Source: Thermoguttaceae bacterium
GTDB taxonomy: Bacteria; Planctomycetota; Planctomycetia; Pirellulales; Thermoguttaceae
Length of the DNA: 64,000 nucleotides
Assembly: GCA_017937485.1 (NCBI GenBank)
Contig: JAGBDN010000013.1
Span: 1 to 64,000, forward strand
Reading direction: 5' to 3'
The notes under the pieces are model-generated. The model was not told where the DNA came from. It ran no database searches and worked only from the letters and a program-made list of their open reading frames with translations. Position 1 is the first letter of the stretch. Each line of letters starts with the position of its first letter. A program made the translations under genes and the position numbers. This document shows positions 53,708-61,833 of this stretch, in pieces.

Positions 53708-54028
53708 GTGAAAACGACGCCGTTTAATAAGTTGGTTCGCGACCGGATTCCGGAGATTATCGAGCGCGCCGGGAAACGGGCGAACGTCGAAACGTTGAGC
53801 GACTCCGAGTTTCTCGCGGCGGTCGACGCGAAGTTGCAAGAGGAGCTCGACGAGTATTTGGCAAGCGGCGACCCGACGGAGCTGGCCGATTTGTTGGAAA
53901 CGCTTTACGCGGCGTCGTTGGCGCGGGGCGTCGGTCTCGACGAGCTGGAACGAATTCGCTTGAAGAAACGAGAGGAACGCGGAGGATTCGTTTTAAAGCT
54001 CTTCCTAAAAGAGGTTATAAGCGATTGA
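53708..54028 (+). CDS. MazG-like nucleotide pyrophosphohydrolase (phosphoribosyl-ATP pyrophosphohydrolase-like)
   Basis: 106 aa from GTG 53708, chosen because AGGAGG lies 5 bases upstream and because family members begin right at the motif FNKLVRDRIPEIIERAG; ATG 53690 or TTG 53684 would add up to eight residues. The all-alpha NTP-PPase core is DAKLQEELDEYLASGDPTELADLLETLYA, with the metal-binding EExxE...D pattern (QEELDEY and ELADLLE). The end carries KKREERGGFVLKLFL. Such small proteins hydrolyse non-canonical nucleoside triphosphates or alarmone-like nucleotides and are often found beside defence or repair genes. It lies 89 bases upstream of the nuclease-helicase gene. Confidence 0.85.
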   Translation: MKTTPFNKLVRDRIPEIIERAGKRANVETLSDSEFLAAVDAKLQEELDEYLASGDPTELADLLETLYAASLARGVGLDELERIRLKKREERGGFVLKLFLKEVISD

Positions 54029-54117
54029 TTGGCGCGGCGTCGCAAAAAATGTTGGTCGACGGAGCGACGGCGGAAGAGGAAAAGGGAATATCGACGACGA
54101 TAGAAAGGCGACGTTAA

Positions 54118-56496
54118 GTGGAAAACGCGAGGGCGACGCAAACGGACGCGGCGCAAGTAGAGGCGTTGGAACGAATAACGAGCGGCGCAAACGAGAAAGA
54201 CGGCGGAAAGAAGCGACGTTTTAAAGCGGCGTCCGGAAGCGCGGTCGAGGGACGGTTTATCGATCTTTTCGCGGAAACGTTCGGGCTTGAAAAAACGGAA
54301 TTTCTCTATTCGCAATATCCTTTTTTCGATATATATCAGAACGCGCGCTTCGCCGATTTTGCGCTCGAAGAGCGCGGACGTCGCGTCGCGATCGAAATTG
54401 ACGACGACGCGACGCATCATCCGCGGGCGGTTTCGTTCGACAAACACGTCGACGACTTGCTGAAACAGAACAGTATGATCGGGCTCGGATGGAGCGTTTT
54501 TCGTTGGACGGCGCGGCAGATTTTACAGTCGCCCGACGCGGTCAAAGACGAGTTGCGCGTCTTCATCGGGAGCGACCCTCGTTTGCGAGCGATCGACGAT
54601 TTTTTGCCGACGCAACGCGGTAAAGCGTTGGACGGTAAGGGGTTGAGTCTTTACGAACATCAGCGCGAAGCGTTGGAGGCGCTCCGAGAAGCGCGGGAAA
54701 ATCGCGAAACGATAGCCCTCCTTTATCACGCGACCGGTTCCGGCAAGACGACGACCGCCGTTTGCGACGCAAAAAGCGTCGGCGGGCGCGTTTTGTTCGT
54801 CGCGCATACTCGGGAGTTGGTTGAACAGGCGCGAACGACGTTTGAGGCGCTTTGGCCGGAAGCGACGACTGGAAAATTCGCCGACGGCGAGAAAACGACC
54901 GACGCGCAAGTCGTTTGCGGAAGCGTTCAAAGCGTCGCGCTGAACTTGGAACTTTTTCGCGAGGACGAATTCGATTATTTGATCGTCGACGAAGCGCATC
55001 ACGCGACCGCTGAAACGTATCGCAAAATTATCGCTTACTTTAAACCTAAGTTTACGCTTGGGTTAACGGCGACGCCGGAGCGGGCCGACGATGAAAATAT
55101 TCTTGAAATTTTTCAAAAAACGGCGCATAAGCTCGATATGCAAACGGCGATCGAGGTAGGCGCGCTCGCGCCGGTTCGTTCGTTTCGCGTCAAAACGAAT
55201 ATCGACATTTCGAACGTGCGGTTCAACGGCGTTCGGTACAACGTTCGAGAATTGGACGACAAAATTTGCGTCGTCGAACGAAACCGTTTAATCGTCGACG
55301 TTTGGGTCGAAAATATTCGCGATAAAAGAACCGTCGTTTTTTGCGCGTCCGTAAAGTGCGCCGAGGAATTGGCCGCGCTCTTTCGGGAGCGGGGCGTCGC
55401 GGCGGTCGCGGTTTCCGGGAACTTGAAAACGTCGGCGCGAAACGAACGCTTGACGAAGTTTGCGACAGGCGAAATTCTCGTTTTGTGCGCTTGCGATCTT
55501 TTGAACGAAGGTTGGGATTGTCCGGAAACGGAAGTTCTGTTTATGGCGCGTCCGACGATGTCGAAACTGCTTTATTTGCAACAGTTGGGTCGCGGAATGC
55601 GGACGGCGCCGAATAAGGATTGCCTTTTCGTTTTCGATTTTGTCGATTCGGCGGGACGCTTTAACGCGCCGTTTACGCTGCATCGTGTCGCTAAGTTGCG
55701 CGAGTATCGGCCCGGCGAAATTGTTTGGGGACGCAAAGGCCAGCGAGAAATCGACTTAGCGATATACGCTCGCGGGGAAAAACCGGTCGCCGTCGTCGAT
55801 TTTCCGCTCTTCGCCGACGATATCGAGCCGATCGAACTCTTTGATTGGCAAGAGGAAGCGGCGGGAATGATTAGCTTGACGGAGTTTGCGCGACGCGTCG
55901 ACGTGCAATTGGGAACGGTCGAAGAGCGTTTGCGCGACGGGCGTCTGCTACCCGATTTGGTCGTGCCGGTTAGCGAAAATCGCGTCTTTAAGTTCTTTAA
56001 AGAAGAGACGTTGCGAGCCGCCGCGGAACGATTTGGCTGGACGTTAATCGACGATTCGAACCGAAAAGACGTCTTTATGAAGTTTGTCGAACGAATGGAT
56101 ATGGCGTACTCGTATAAGCCGGTTTTGTTGAAAGCGATTTTGAAAAACGCCGACGAAAATGGACGCGTCGCGATTTCCGCGCTCGTCGACTATTTTCGCG
56201 AGTTTTATGCAAATCGCCGAAAACAAGGACTTGTCGTTGAGAAGGGAAACTCGCTTTACCAACGCGAAGACTGTTCCGATAAGGAAATCGAGCGGAATAT
56301 TTTGGCGAATCCGTTTCGACGTTTCGAAGAAATGAGCGCCGCGCGGCATTCGAAGAGCTTGGGGACGATCGAGGTCGAGCGGACGATTTGGCGCAAGTTG
56401 ACCGACGACGATAAACGACGTATTGAAACGATTTGCGATCAAAAACTTGACGCGTATTTTCGTCGGCTTGAAGAGAATAAAGCGCAAAACGGATAG
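54118..56496 (+). CDS. DUF559-like nuclease fused to SF2 (DEAH) helicase: candidate restriction/defence protein
   Basis: 792 aa from GTG 54118 (AAAGG 9-10 bases upstream). Residues ~40-135 look like a Vsr/DUF559-type PD-(D/E)xK nuclease: Glu44, Asp80 in ARFADFAL, Glu93-x-Asp95 in VAIEIDDD, then ATHHPR, FDKHVDDLLKQ and LGWSVFRWT. Residues ~175-560 form an SF2 helicase: YEHQREAL, Walker A ATGSGKTTT (Lys210), VAHTREL, DEAHH, TATPER, VFCASVKCAEEL, NEGWDCPE and LGRGMRTAP. The C-terminus has a helix-turn-helix-like part (SLTEFARRVDVQLGTVEERLRDGRLLPDL) and a helical domain ending near YQREDCSDKEIERNIL. Nuclease plus ATP-driven translocase is the logic of restriction enzymes, but no methyltransferase is nearby. 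It may instead be a stand-alone repair or defence factor. Confidence 0.85.
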   Translation: MENARATQTDAAQVEALERITSGANEKDGGKKRRFKAASGSAVEGRFIDLFAETFGLEKTEFLYSQYPFFDIYQNARFADFALEERGRRVAIEIDDDATHHPRAVSFDKHVDDLLKQNSMIGLGWSVFRWTARQILQSPDAVKDELRVFIGSDPRLRAIDDFLPTQRGKALDGKGLSLYEHQREALEALREARENRETIALLYHATGSGKTTTAVCDAKSVGGRVLFVAHTRELVEQARTTFEALWPEATTGKFADGEKTTDAQVVCGSVQSVALNLELFREDEFDYLIVDEAHHATAETYRKIIAYFKPKFTLGLTATPERADDENILEIFQKTAHKLDMQTAIEVGALAPVRSFRVKTNIDISNVRFNGVRYNVRELDDKICVVERNRLIVDVWVENIRDKRTVVFCASVKCAEELAALFRERGVAAVAVSGNLKTSARNERLTKFATGEILVLCACDLLNEGWDCPETEVLFMARPTMSKLLYLQQLGRGMRTAPNKDCLFVFDFVDSAGRFNAPFTLHRVAKLREYRPGEIVWGRKGQREIDLAIYARGEKPVAVVDFPLFADDIEPIELFDWQEEAAGMISLTEFARRVDVQLGTVEERLRDGRLLPDLVVPVSENRVFKFFKEETLRAAAERFGWTLIDDSNRKDVFMKFVERMDMAYSYKPVLLKAILKNADENGRVAISALVDYFREFYANRRKQGLVVEKGNSLYQREDCSDKEIERNILANPFRRFEEMSAARHSKSLGTIEVERTIWRKLTDDDKRRIETICDQKLDAYFRRLEENKAQNG

Positions 56497-56506
56497 CGGA
56501 AACGCG

Positions 56507-56549
56507 AACGCCGACGTCGGAGCAAAACCCCGGCGTCGGCGGCGTTTTT
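56507..56549 (+). terminator. Terminator after the nuclease-helicase gene
   Basis: AACGCCGACGTCGG pairs with CCGGCGTCGGCGGCGTT (3-base bulge, one G-U) around AGCAAAAC, followed by TTTTT. It sits 10 bases after the stop and faces the convergent SGNH hydrolase gene. Confidence 0.75.
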
Positions 56550-56592
56550 GGCGCGGCGTCGACCGGTTGATTTTGGAAAAGAGGGCGGGGCG

Positions 56593-57951
56593 TTATTCGA
56601 CGACGTCGCCGAGAACGAGAATCGGTCCGAACCAAACGTTGCGACCGTTGTACTTAGGTTCGGCGAGTTCCTTTTCCGGGTCGGCGAGACGGAACGCGAC
56701 CGGTTGGCGGCTCGGTTGCTCCGCGTCGATTTCGACCGTCGCTTCGTGAACGACGTTCGGGTCGAGACCGTCGGCGAGCGTCAACGTCGCGAGGCGCCAG
56801 TAAGTGCAAAAACTGTCGAAACGCGGGATCGGATTGTTGTGCGGCTTGCCGTCGACGGTAACGCGGACTTGGCCGCCGTTCGGGCCTAAAATATCGTAAA
56901 TCTTGACCTGAGAGCCTTTAAAGCGGAACGTCAGTTTCGCGCCGGGAGCGTCGGAGGTGAAAACGACGTCGCCGAGTCGGCTTTTCGTCCAAGAAAGGTG
57001 CGAATCGGACGGGAGCGGTTTCCAGTCGCCGGAGAGTTGCGATTCCTTGAGCGGAACCGATTTCGCGTTCTCGAAGTTGCCGTCGATAAACGATTTAGCA
57101 AGCTTGGCGGTTCGCGTCGACGGCGCGGGGAACGGCGTCGTTTTCGCTTGCGCGCGCATCTTGCGGAACGCGTCGCAAACGACTTCCGTGTAAATCTGGT
57201 GTCCGGCGTCGAGCGGGTGAACGCCGTCGGTCGAGAAGTGAATTTTGCCGTCTTCCGGTTTCTCGCTTTGATAGGTAAGTCGGCCTTTTTCGGCGAGTTG
57301 AACGACCGGAATGTTAAAGTCGAACGACGGAATCCCGTAAAATTCCGCGATCTGCTCCTGCGCCGAAACCGAACGCGGCGTCTTGGCGCTCTTGTAGTCG
57401 TTCTCGTGCCCGACGCGGTACGTGTAAACGAAAACGACGTCGATCGACGGGTTGTAACGCCAAATTTGGCGGACGATTCCCTCGAACTGCTTCCAAATGT
57501 GTTCGGGGCCGGTTCCGCCGTCGTTGACCGCGAACTCGACGAAAACCAAGTCCGGGTCGTGTTTTAGGACGTCCGGGCCTAAGCGGTAAACGCCGAGATC
57601 GCTTCCGGTGCCGCCGATCGCCGCGTCGATTTCGGAGAACTCCGAGTTCGGGAAAAGCTCCTTGAACTTCGCGAGCGTTTGGACGCGCCAGCCGGACGCC
57701 GCGGTGATCGAGCCGCCGAAATAGGCGACGCGAACGGGCGCGCCCGATTCGACCTTGGCGAGGAAATTCGGGATTCCGTCGCGGAAACGTTCGAGCGCCG
57801 GAGTCGCGTTCTTAAACTCCGGTTTTGCCGGGGGTTGCGTCGCGTCGGCGAGCGGAGCGGCGAAGAGACGCGGCGACGGCGAAACGTCGGCGCCGACGCC
57901 GGTTAAAACGAGCGACCCGACGGCCGCGGTCAAAAAATCTCGGCGTTTCAT
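56593..57951 (-). CDS. Tat-exported SGNH/GDSL hydrolase with C-terminal beta-sandwich
   Basis: 452 aa from ATG 57951, chosen because AAGGAG lies 8 bases upstream. The Tat signal is MKRRDFLTAAVGSL. The SGNH blocks are visible: nucleophile Ser81 in FGGSITAASGW (block I), Gly in GGTGSDLG (block II), Asn in EFAVND (block III), and Asp/His in TDGVHPLDAGH (block V). The last ~170 residues (SHLSWTKSRLGDVVFTSDAPGAKLTFRFKGSQVKIYDILGPNGG) look like a beta-sandwich, probably a carbohydrate-binding or accessory domain. Members de-esterify acylated polysaccharides. Some, with the DUF-like N-terminal arrangement seen here, occur in pectin and xylan degradation loci. It is the last gene on its strand before the convergent helicase. 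Confidence 0.88.
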   Translation of the reverse strand: MKRRDFLTAAVGSLVLTGVGADVSPSPRLFAAPLADATQPPAKPEFKNATPALERFRDGIPNFLAKVESGAPVRVAYFGGSITAASGWRVQTLAKFKELFPNSEFSEIDAAIGGTGSDLGVYRLGPDVLKHDPDLVFVEFAVNDGGTGPEHIWKQFEGIVRQIWRYNPSIDVVFVYTYRVGHENDYKSAKTPRSVSAQEQIAEFYGIPSFDFNIPVVQLAEKGRLTYQSEKPEDGKIHFSTDGVHPLDAGHQIYTEVVCDAFRKMRAQAKTTPFPAPSTRTAKLAKSFIDGNFENAKSVPLKESQLSGDWKPLPSDSHLSWTKSRLGDVVFTSDAPGAKLTFRFKGSQVKIYDILGPNGGQVRVTVDGKPHNNPIPRFDSFCTYWRLATLTLADGLDPNVVHEATVEIDAEQPSRQPVAFRLADPEKELAEPKYNGRNVWFGPILVLGDVVE

Positions 57952-57999
57952 CGGAAAAACTCCTTGCGTTAAAGCGTTGAAACAAAAGAAGAGCAAATG

Positions 58000-58035
58000 A
58001 AAAACGCCGTCGTTTCAAATCGCGAAACGACGGCG
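58000..58035 (-). terminator. Rho-independent terminator after nadD
   Basis: On the minus strand a 12-bp stem (plus coordinates 58005-58016 with 58024-58035; CGCCGTCGTTTC/GAAACGACGGCG) with a 7-base loop is followed by TTTTTC. It starts 15 bases after the nadD stop. Confidence 0.88.
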
Positions 58036-58049
58036 GCAAGGGAAAACGG

Positions 58050-58655
58050 TTAGTCGCGATAAAGTCGGCGCGACTCGATGTAATCGGCGACGACGTCGGG
58101 AGTTAGAAAGCGAACGCTCCGACCGGCGGCGACGCGCTGTCGAATCGCCGTCGAAGAAATTTCGAGCGCCGGCATCTCGACGACTTGACGGCGAAACTCC
58201 TCGATTCGCTCCGGCGTCGCGATTTCGCGGAAAAGGTCGAAATCCGGGGGCGGGAAACCGGCGCGGCGGGCGACGATCAGCGACGCGAGCCCGCAAATTT
58301 CGCGCGGACGCACCCAACGCGGCACGTCGTTGAACGTTTCCGAACCGACGATCAAATAAAGTTCGTCGTCCGGGTAGGTTTCGCGGTAATAACGGAGCGT
58401 GTCGGCGGTGTAACTCGTGTTCGGAGAATCGATTTCGTACCGCCCGACCTCAAATTCCGGGTAGGGCGCGACCGCCGCTTCGAGCATCGCGAACCGGTCT
58501 TCGCCGCTCGTTCGAACGTTCTTTTGGTGCGGCGGAACGCCCAACGGGAGGAAAACGACGCGGTCGAGGCCCGCTTCGGCGCGCGCCGTCTCCGCTAAAA
58601 GAAGGTGCCCGAAGTGAACCGGGTCGAAACTACCGCCGTAAATACCGCGTTTCAT
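58050..58655 (-). CDS. nadD: Nicotinate-nucleotide adenylyltransferase
   Basis: 201 aa from ATG 58655, the point where the family motif begins; the longer frame adds 52 unlikely residues. AGGAG lies about 10 bases upstream. NadD adenylates nicotinate mononucleotide to deamido-NAD in NAD synthesis. The nucleotidyltransferase motif is GGSFDPVHFGH (7-17). LPLGVPPHQK is the conserved substrate loop, SYTADTLRYYRETYPDDELYLIVGSETF holds the nicotinate site, and ISSTAIRQRV is the second ATP motif. It is normal in length and without oddities. It lies between the SGNH and TPR genes on the same strand but with its own terminator. Confidence 0.96.
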   Translation of the reverse strand: MKRGIYGGSFDPVHFGHLLLAETARAEAGLDRVVFLPLGVPPHQKNVRTSGEDRFAMLEAAVAPYPEFEVGRYEIDSPNTSYTADTLRYYRETYPDDELYLIVGSETFNDVPRWVRPREICGLASLIVARRAGFPPPDFDLFREIATPERIEEFRRQVVEMPALEISSTAIRQRVAAGRSVRFLTPDVVADYIESRRLYRD

Positions 58656-58845
58656 TAAAGTTGCGCTCCTTGGGGCGTCTTCGTCGCGACGCGGCGTCAA
58701 ACGTTGGCGGCGCGCGAAGACGGAGTGTAACGGGAAAAAGGAGAAAAAGGGCGTCGTCGCTTCGGCGAACGACCGGGCGAGCGAACGACGACGTTTAACG
58801 CCGGGACGCAAACGCCGTCGTTTCGAAGGTTGCGCCGGACGCGAA

Positions 58846-61065
58846 TCAGTCCGGAATGATCAGGCGCGAACCGCCGTTCGAGGAGCCGGAGTCGGAACCG
58901 GGCGTCCAAAGACCGCTCGATTTTTCCTCTTGCGCCGGGGCTTGCGGCGCGTCGAACGGCGACGGAGCGCCGCCGAGCGGGGAACCGCCTTGCATTTGCG
59001 CTTGACGACGGTACGCGGCTTCCGCTTGCGCTTGCATTTGCGCCGCGGAATTCAAACGAGCGAAGAACTCTTGCAACGTTTGAACCGCTTGTTGGTCGTC
59101 TTGGTGTTCGGTGAAAACGTGTTGCGCGAGGTCGCGGAGCTTGTCGTATTCTTGGCGATGGAAGCGCGTCATGAACTCGAGAACGTTCCATTGCGCGTCC
59201 GGTTGACCGACCGACGCGGCGTATTCGGTCGCTTCGGCGATCAGCTCGAGCGCTTTGTCCGAATCTTGCGCCAAAACGGCGGCGTCGACGAGAATCGAAT
59301 ACGCGATCGCGCGGGCTTCGTACTCCATTTCGCCGCTCGGACGGGTCAGCGTTTCGCGAGCGAACTTTTCTTTAACGTCGCGAGGCGCGACAAGGTTCGC
59401 GATTTGAAGGAGTTCGACGAGCGCGTCGGTGCGGAAGGTTTCGACCGAAAGTCGGCCCCAACGCCAAAGCGGAACGCGGCGGAAGAAAGCGAGCGTCTCC
59501 TCTTTCGACGCGAACGAGGCCGGCGGAACGATCGGTTCCGGCGCGGAAAGGCCCGCTTTCGCCCGCAAAATCGACATAACCTTATCGGCGAATTCCGGCG
59601 TGAAGGTCGAGCCGACGACGCGAACCAACGCTTCGACGCGGCGCGCGCCGTTCTCGGCGGTCAGCGTTTCTTTCGGAGAAACGCCGCCGAGGATTTGATA
59701 CGCGTGTTCGAACCACTTGTCGGCGAAGACGTTAAGGTGTTCGTCGAAGAGCGCTTCGACCGTCGCTTGCGAAATCGGGGCGCCGTCGCGGAATTGGAAA
59801 CGCGGCGTCGATTCGTTCGTCGTCCAAAGGAGCGTTTGCGCTTCTTGCGGTTCTTCCGATTCGAGCGGCGGAAGGGCGCCGAGAACTTCGGTCAACGTCG
59901 CTTCGACGCGGGCCGTTTCGCTCGGGAGCGCGTAAACTTCGAGCCGCGCTTCGCGGTCGGTTTGCTTGCCGAAGAGGAACGCGAAGGCGAATTGCGTCGG
60001 AACTTCCGCGAGCGTAAGGTTTTCCGTTTTTTCCGAAAGCGGGCCGGTCAACAGGTTGAAGGTCGCTTTCGGCGGAACTTCGAGACCGGCGACCGCGGCG
60101 CGGAGGCGCGGATTCGCCAATAAAACGCGGGACGAAAGGATTTTTTCGAACGCGGCGTCGAAGTCGGTCAGCGTATACGTCCGCTTGACGGTCGTTTCGA
60201 CGTCGTCCCAAGTCGGAACGGCGCGGAGGAACTGGAACGTCTCCATATCGATCGCGTCTTCGGCGTCGACGTTCGGCGACGCGAGGTAGCGTTCGATGTA
60301 AGCGCGCCCGACTTCCTCTTCGGCGAACCAAAGGACGAGAATCCCGAGGTTGCGGAAGAGATTCGGCCAACTTTCGCCGAGCGGGAGGAGCGATTCGAGG
60401 ATCGCGCGACCTTTTTTCCAGCAGCCGCGAGCGATCAGGCGCGTCGCTTCGTCGTATTCGGCTTTTTTCTCGAAGTCGGCGGGCGCTTCGAGGTCGAACA
60501 CTTGCTCTTTCAGCATCAGCGGAACCGTTTCGGCGCCGAGGCAACGATAGAGGAACTCGTTCGACGCTTGGTCTTGCGGCGCAAAGGCTTGAAGTTGCTT
60601 CGCGATCGCGATCGCTTGGTAAAGTCGACCGTTTTCGTAGAAACTGACGCCGACCGTCAACATCGCTTGGACGATCGCGACCGGGAATTGGTCGCCTTCG
60701 ACGTTTTCGATCGCGTCGATAAGGGCGGAAACGGCTTCTTGCGGCTTATCGAGGAGCGCGGAGGAAATCGCGAGCTCCGTGTGCGCGACGACGTTTTTCG
60801 GCTCGCGAGCGGCGAACGCGACGGCGGTTTCGTAGGCTTGCTCCCAAAGCCCGATCATTCGTTGGAACAAGCACTTCGCTTCGGTCAAGCAAGCGCAGTC
60901 CGGGCGCGATTTTTCGAGATTTTCGACGAAAGCGAGACCCGCGGCGAACTGTTCGCCTTCGAGGAACGCGTCGATTTGTTCCAAGTCTTTGACGTGATCC
61001 GGACAGCAGAATTTGATTTTCTTCCCGCGACCGCCGGGGCAGAGGGAGTAAAGGTCGATGGCCAT
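58846..61065 (-). CDS. Large helical/TPR-like protein with degenerate SEC-C motif
   Basis: 739 aa from ATG 61065; an in-frame start nine codons earlier is less likely. Residues 9-21, CPGGRGKKIKFCC, are clearly a SEC-C motif (consensus CPCGSGKKYKKCC) in which the second cysteine is Gly and Ser is Arg, so the zinc site is incomplete. The rest is helical: TPR-like units early on (KNVVAHTELAISSALLDKPQEAVSALIDAIE, LFRNLGILVLWFAEEEVGRAYIERYL), then less regular helices. The last ~90 residues are a Gln/Ala/Gly/Ser-rich tail ending in RLIIPD. No signal peptide, so it is cytoplasmic. SEC-C/TPR proteins are thought to act as adaptors, for example near SecA or chaperones; the role here is unknown. Confidence 0.75.
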   Translation of the reverse strand: MAIDLYSLCPGGRGKKIKFCCPDHVKDLEQIDAFLEGEQFAAGLAFVENLEKSRPDCACLTEAKCLFQRMIGLWEQAYETAVAFAAREPKNVVAHTELAISSALLDKPQEAVSALIDAIENVEGDQFPVAIVQAMLTVGVSFYENGRLYQAIAIAKQLQAFAPQDQASNEFLYRCLGAETVPLMLKEQVFDLEAPADFEKKAEYDEATRLIARGCWKKGRAILESLLPLGESWPNLFRNLGILVLWFAEEEVGRAYIERYLASPNVDAEDAIDMETFQFLRAVPTWDDVETTVKRTYTLTDFDAAFEKILSSRVLLANPRLRAAVAGLEVPPKATFNLLTGPLSEKTENLTLAEVPTQFAFAFLFGKQTDREARLEVYALPSETARVEATLTEVLGALPPLESEEPQEAQTLLWTTNESTPRFQFRDGAPISQATVEALFDEHLNVFADKWFEHAYQILGGVSPKETLTAENGARRVEALVRVVGSTFTPEFADKVMSILRAKAGLSAPEPIVPPASFASKEETLAFFRRVPLWRWGRLSVETFRTDALVELLQIANLVAPRDVKEKFARETLTRPSGEMEYEARAIAYSILVDAAVLAQDSDKALELIAEATEYAASVGQPDAQWNVLEFMTRFHRQEYDKLRDLAQHVFTEHQDDQQAVQTLQEFFARLNSAAQMQAQAEAAYRRQAQMQGGSPLGGAPSPFDAPQAPAQEEKSSGLWTPGSDSGSSNGGSRLIIPD

Positions 61066-61193
61066 TGACGCAATCTTTCCAACGTGTTTCAAACGGTTGT
61101 TCGTAAAATTCGGACGGGACGCTCGAACGGCGCCGCCGCGCGCTCGACGGCGAAAACGCGTCGACGCTTTCTTCTATTTTAGCTCAAGGCGGC
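61066..61193. other. Spacer upstream of the TPR gene; possible unannotated plus-strand transcript
   Basis: This stretch ends in a strong plus-strand terminator (61194-61234) although no plus-strand gene precedes it. On the minus strand it should carry the TPR gene promoter. No ORF is supported on either strand. A small plus-strand RNA is possible, but I see no good plus-strand promoter. Confidence 0.35.
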
Positions 61194-61234
61194 GCGAATT
61201 TCGAGGGGGCGACGCTCGAAATTCGCGTTTTTTT
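61194..61234 (+). terminator. Orphan plus-strand rho-independent terminator
   Basis: A perfect 12-bp stem GCGAATTTCGAG/CTCGAAATTCGC (61194-61205 with 61215-61226) with a 9-base loop is followed by GTTTTTTT. On the minus strand no T run follows the hairpin, so it points to plus-strand transcription. Confidence 0.8.
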
Positions 61235-61416
61235 CCGTTTTTTCTCCGACTTGAGCGCCAACGAACGGAAACGACCGGCAAAACGGGCGTTTGTCGCCGC
61301 GTCGCGAAGAGCGGAGGACAAACGTCGGCGCGGCGTCGGCGGAGGTTGCGTAACCGGCGGCGAGTTTAGCGGTTGAAACGGTTAAAACGGCAAGCGCGGT
61401 TGGGCGGCGTCGGCGG
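61235..61416. other. Spacer downstream of the HIRAN gene
   Basis: No gene seen. Bases 61369-61400 form a 9-nt-period tract (CGGTTGAAA, CGGTTAAAA, CGGCAAGCG). Confidence 0.5.
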
Positions 61417-61833
61417 TTAGTCGTCGAGGTAAACGCCGATTTCGATTTTGAGCCAATTATTGACGCGTTCGACTTTGCGGATTTTGCCGAAAAGTCGCTT
61501 GCCGGCGTCCATCAAACGAGCGAAAACTGGATTGTCGCGCCGAGGAACGTAACCGAGTTTGCGTTTCAGAGCATCGCGAACGAGAATCGCCAGTTCGTCG
61601 CGCTTGTTTTGCGGTTCGCGGACAAAGGTTAAAAGGTCGTCGACTTTTAACGACGGCTCGATTTCGGCGATGTTTTCGACGTAACTCGTTCCGGCAATAT
61701 GCGTTTCAAAAAGAAAAATCGTTTGGCCAAATGGTTGCGACAGGCCGTTTTTCCCGCCTTGAAAGACGCCGAGCGAATTCGAACCGAACGGGGAAAGGCC
61801 GCCGGAACCGGCGTTTGACGTTAAATCGCCCAT
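61417..61833 (-). CDS. HIRAN-domain protein
   Basis: 138 aa. Residues ~1-35 are a Gly/Ser-rich linker (GSGGLSPFGSNSLGVFQGGKNG). Residues ~38-132 match the HIRAN domain: IFLFETHIAGTSYVENIAEIEPSLKVDDLLTFVREPQNKRDELAI and LGYVPRRDN. HIRAN domains bind DNA ends (in HLTF, the 3' end at stalled forks) or damaged DNA and, in bacteria, often stand alone or are fused to helicases or nucleases. The start overlaps the stop of the upstream J-domain gene by 13 bases, so the two are translationally coupled and probably form one functional unit. There is no signal peptide. Confidence 0.82.
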   Translation of the reverse strand: MGDLTSNAGSGGLSPFGSNSLGVFQGGKNGLSQPFGQTIFLFETHIAGTSYVENIAEIEPSLKVDDLLTFVREPQNKRDELAILVRDALKRKLGYVPRRDNPVFARLMDAGKRLFGKIRKVERVNNWLKIEIGVYLDD

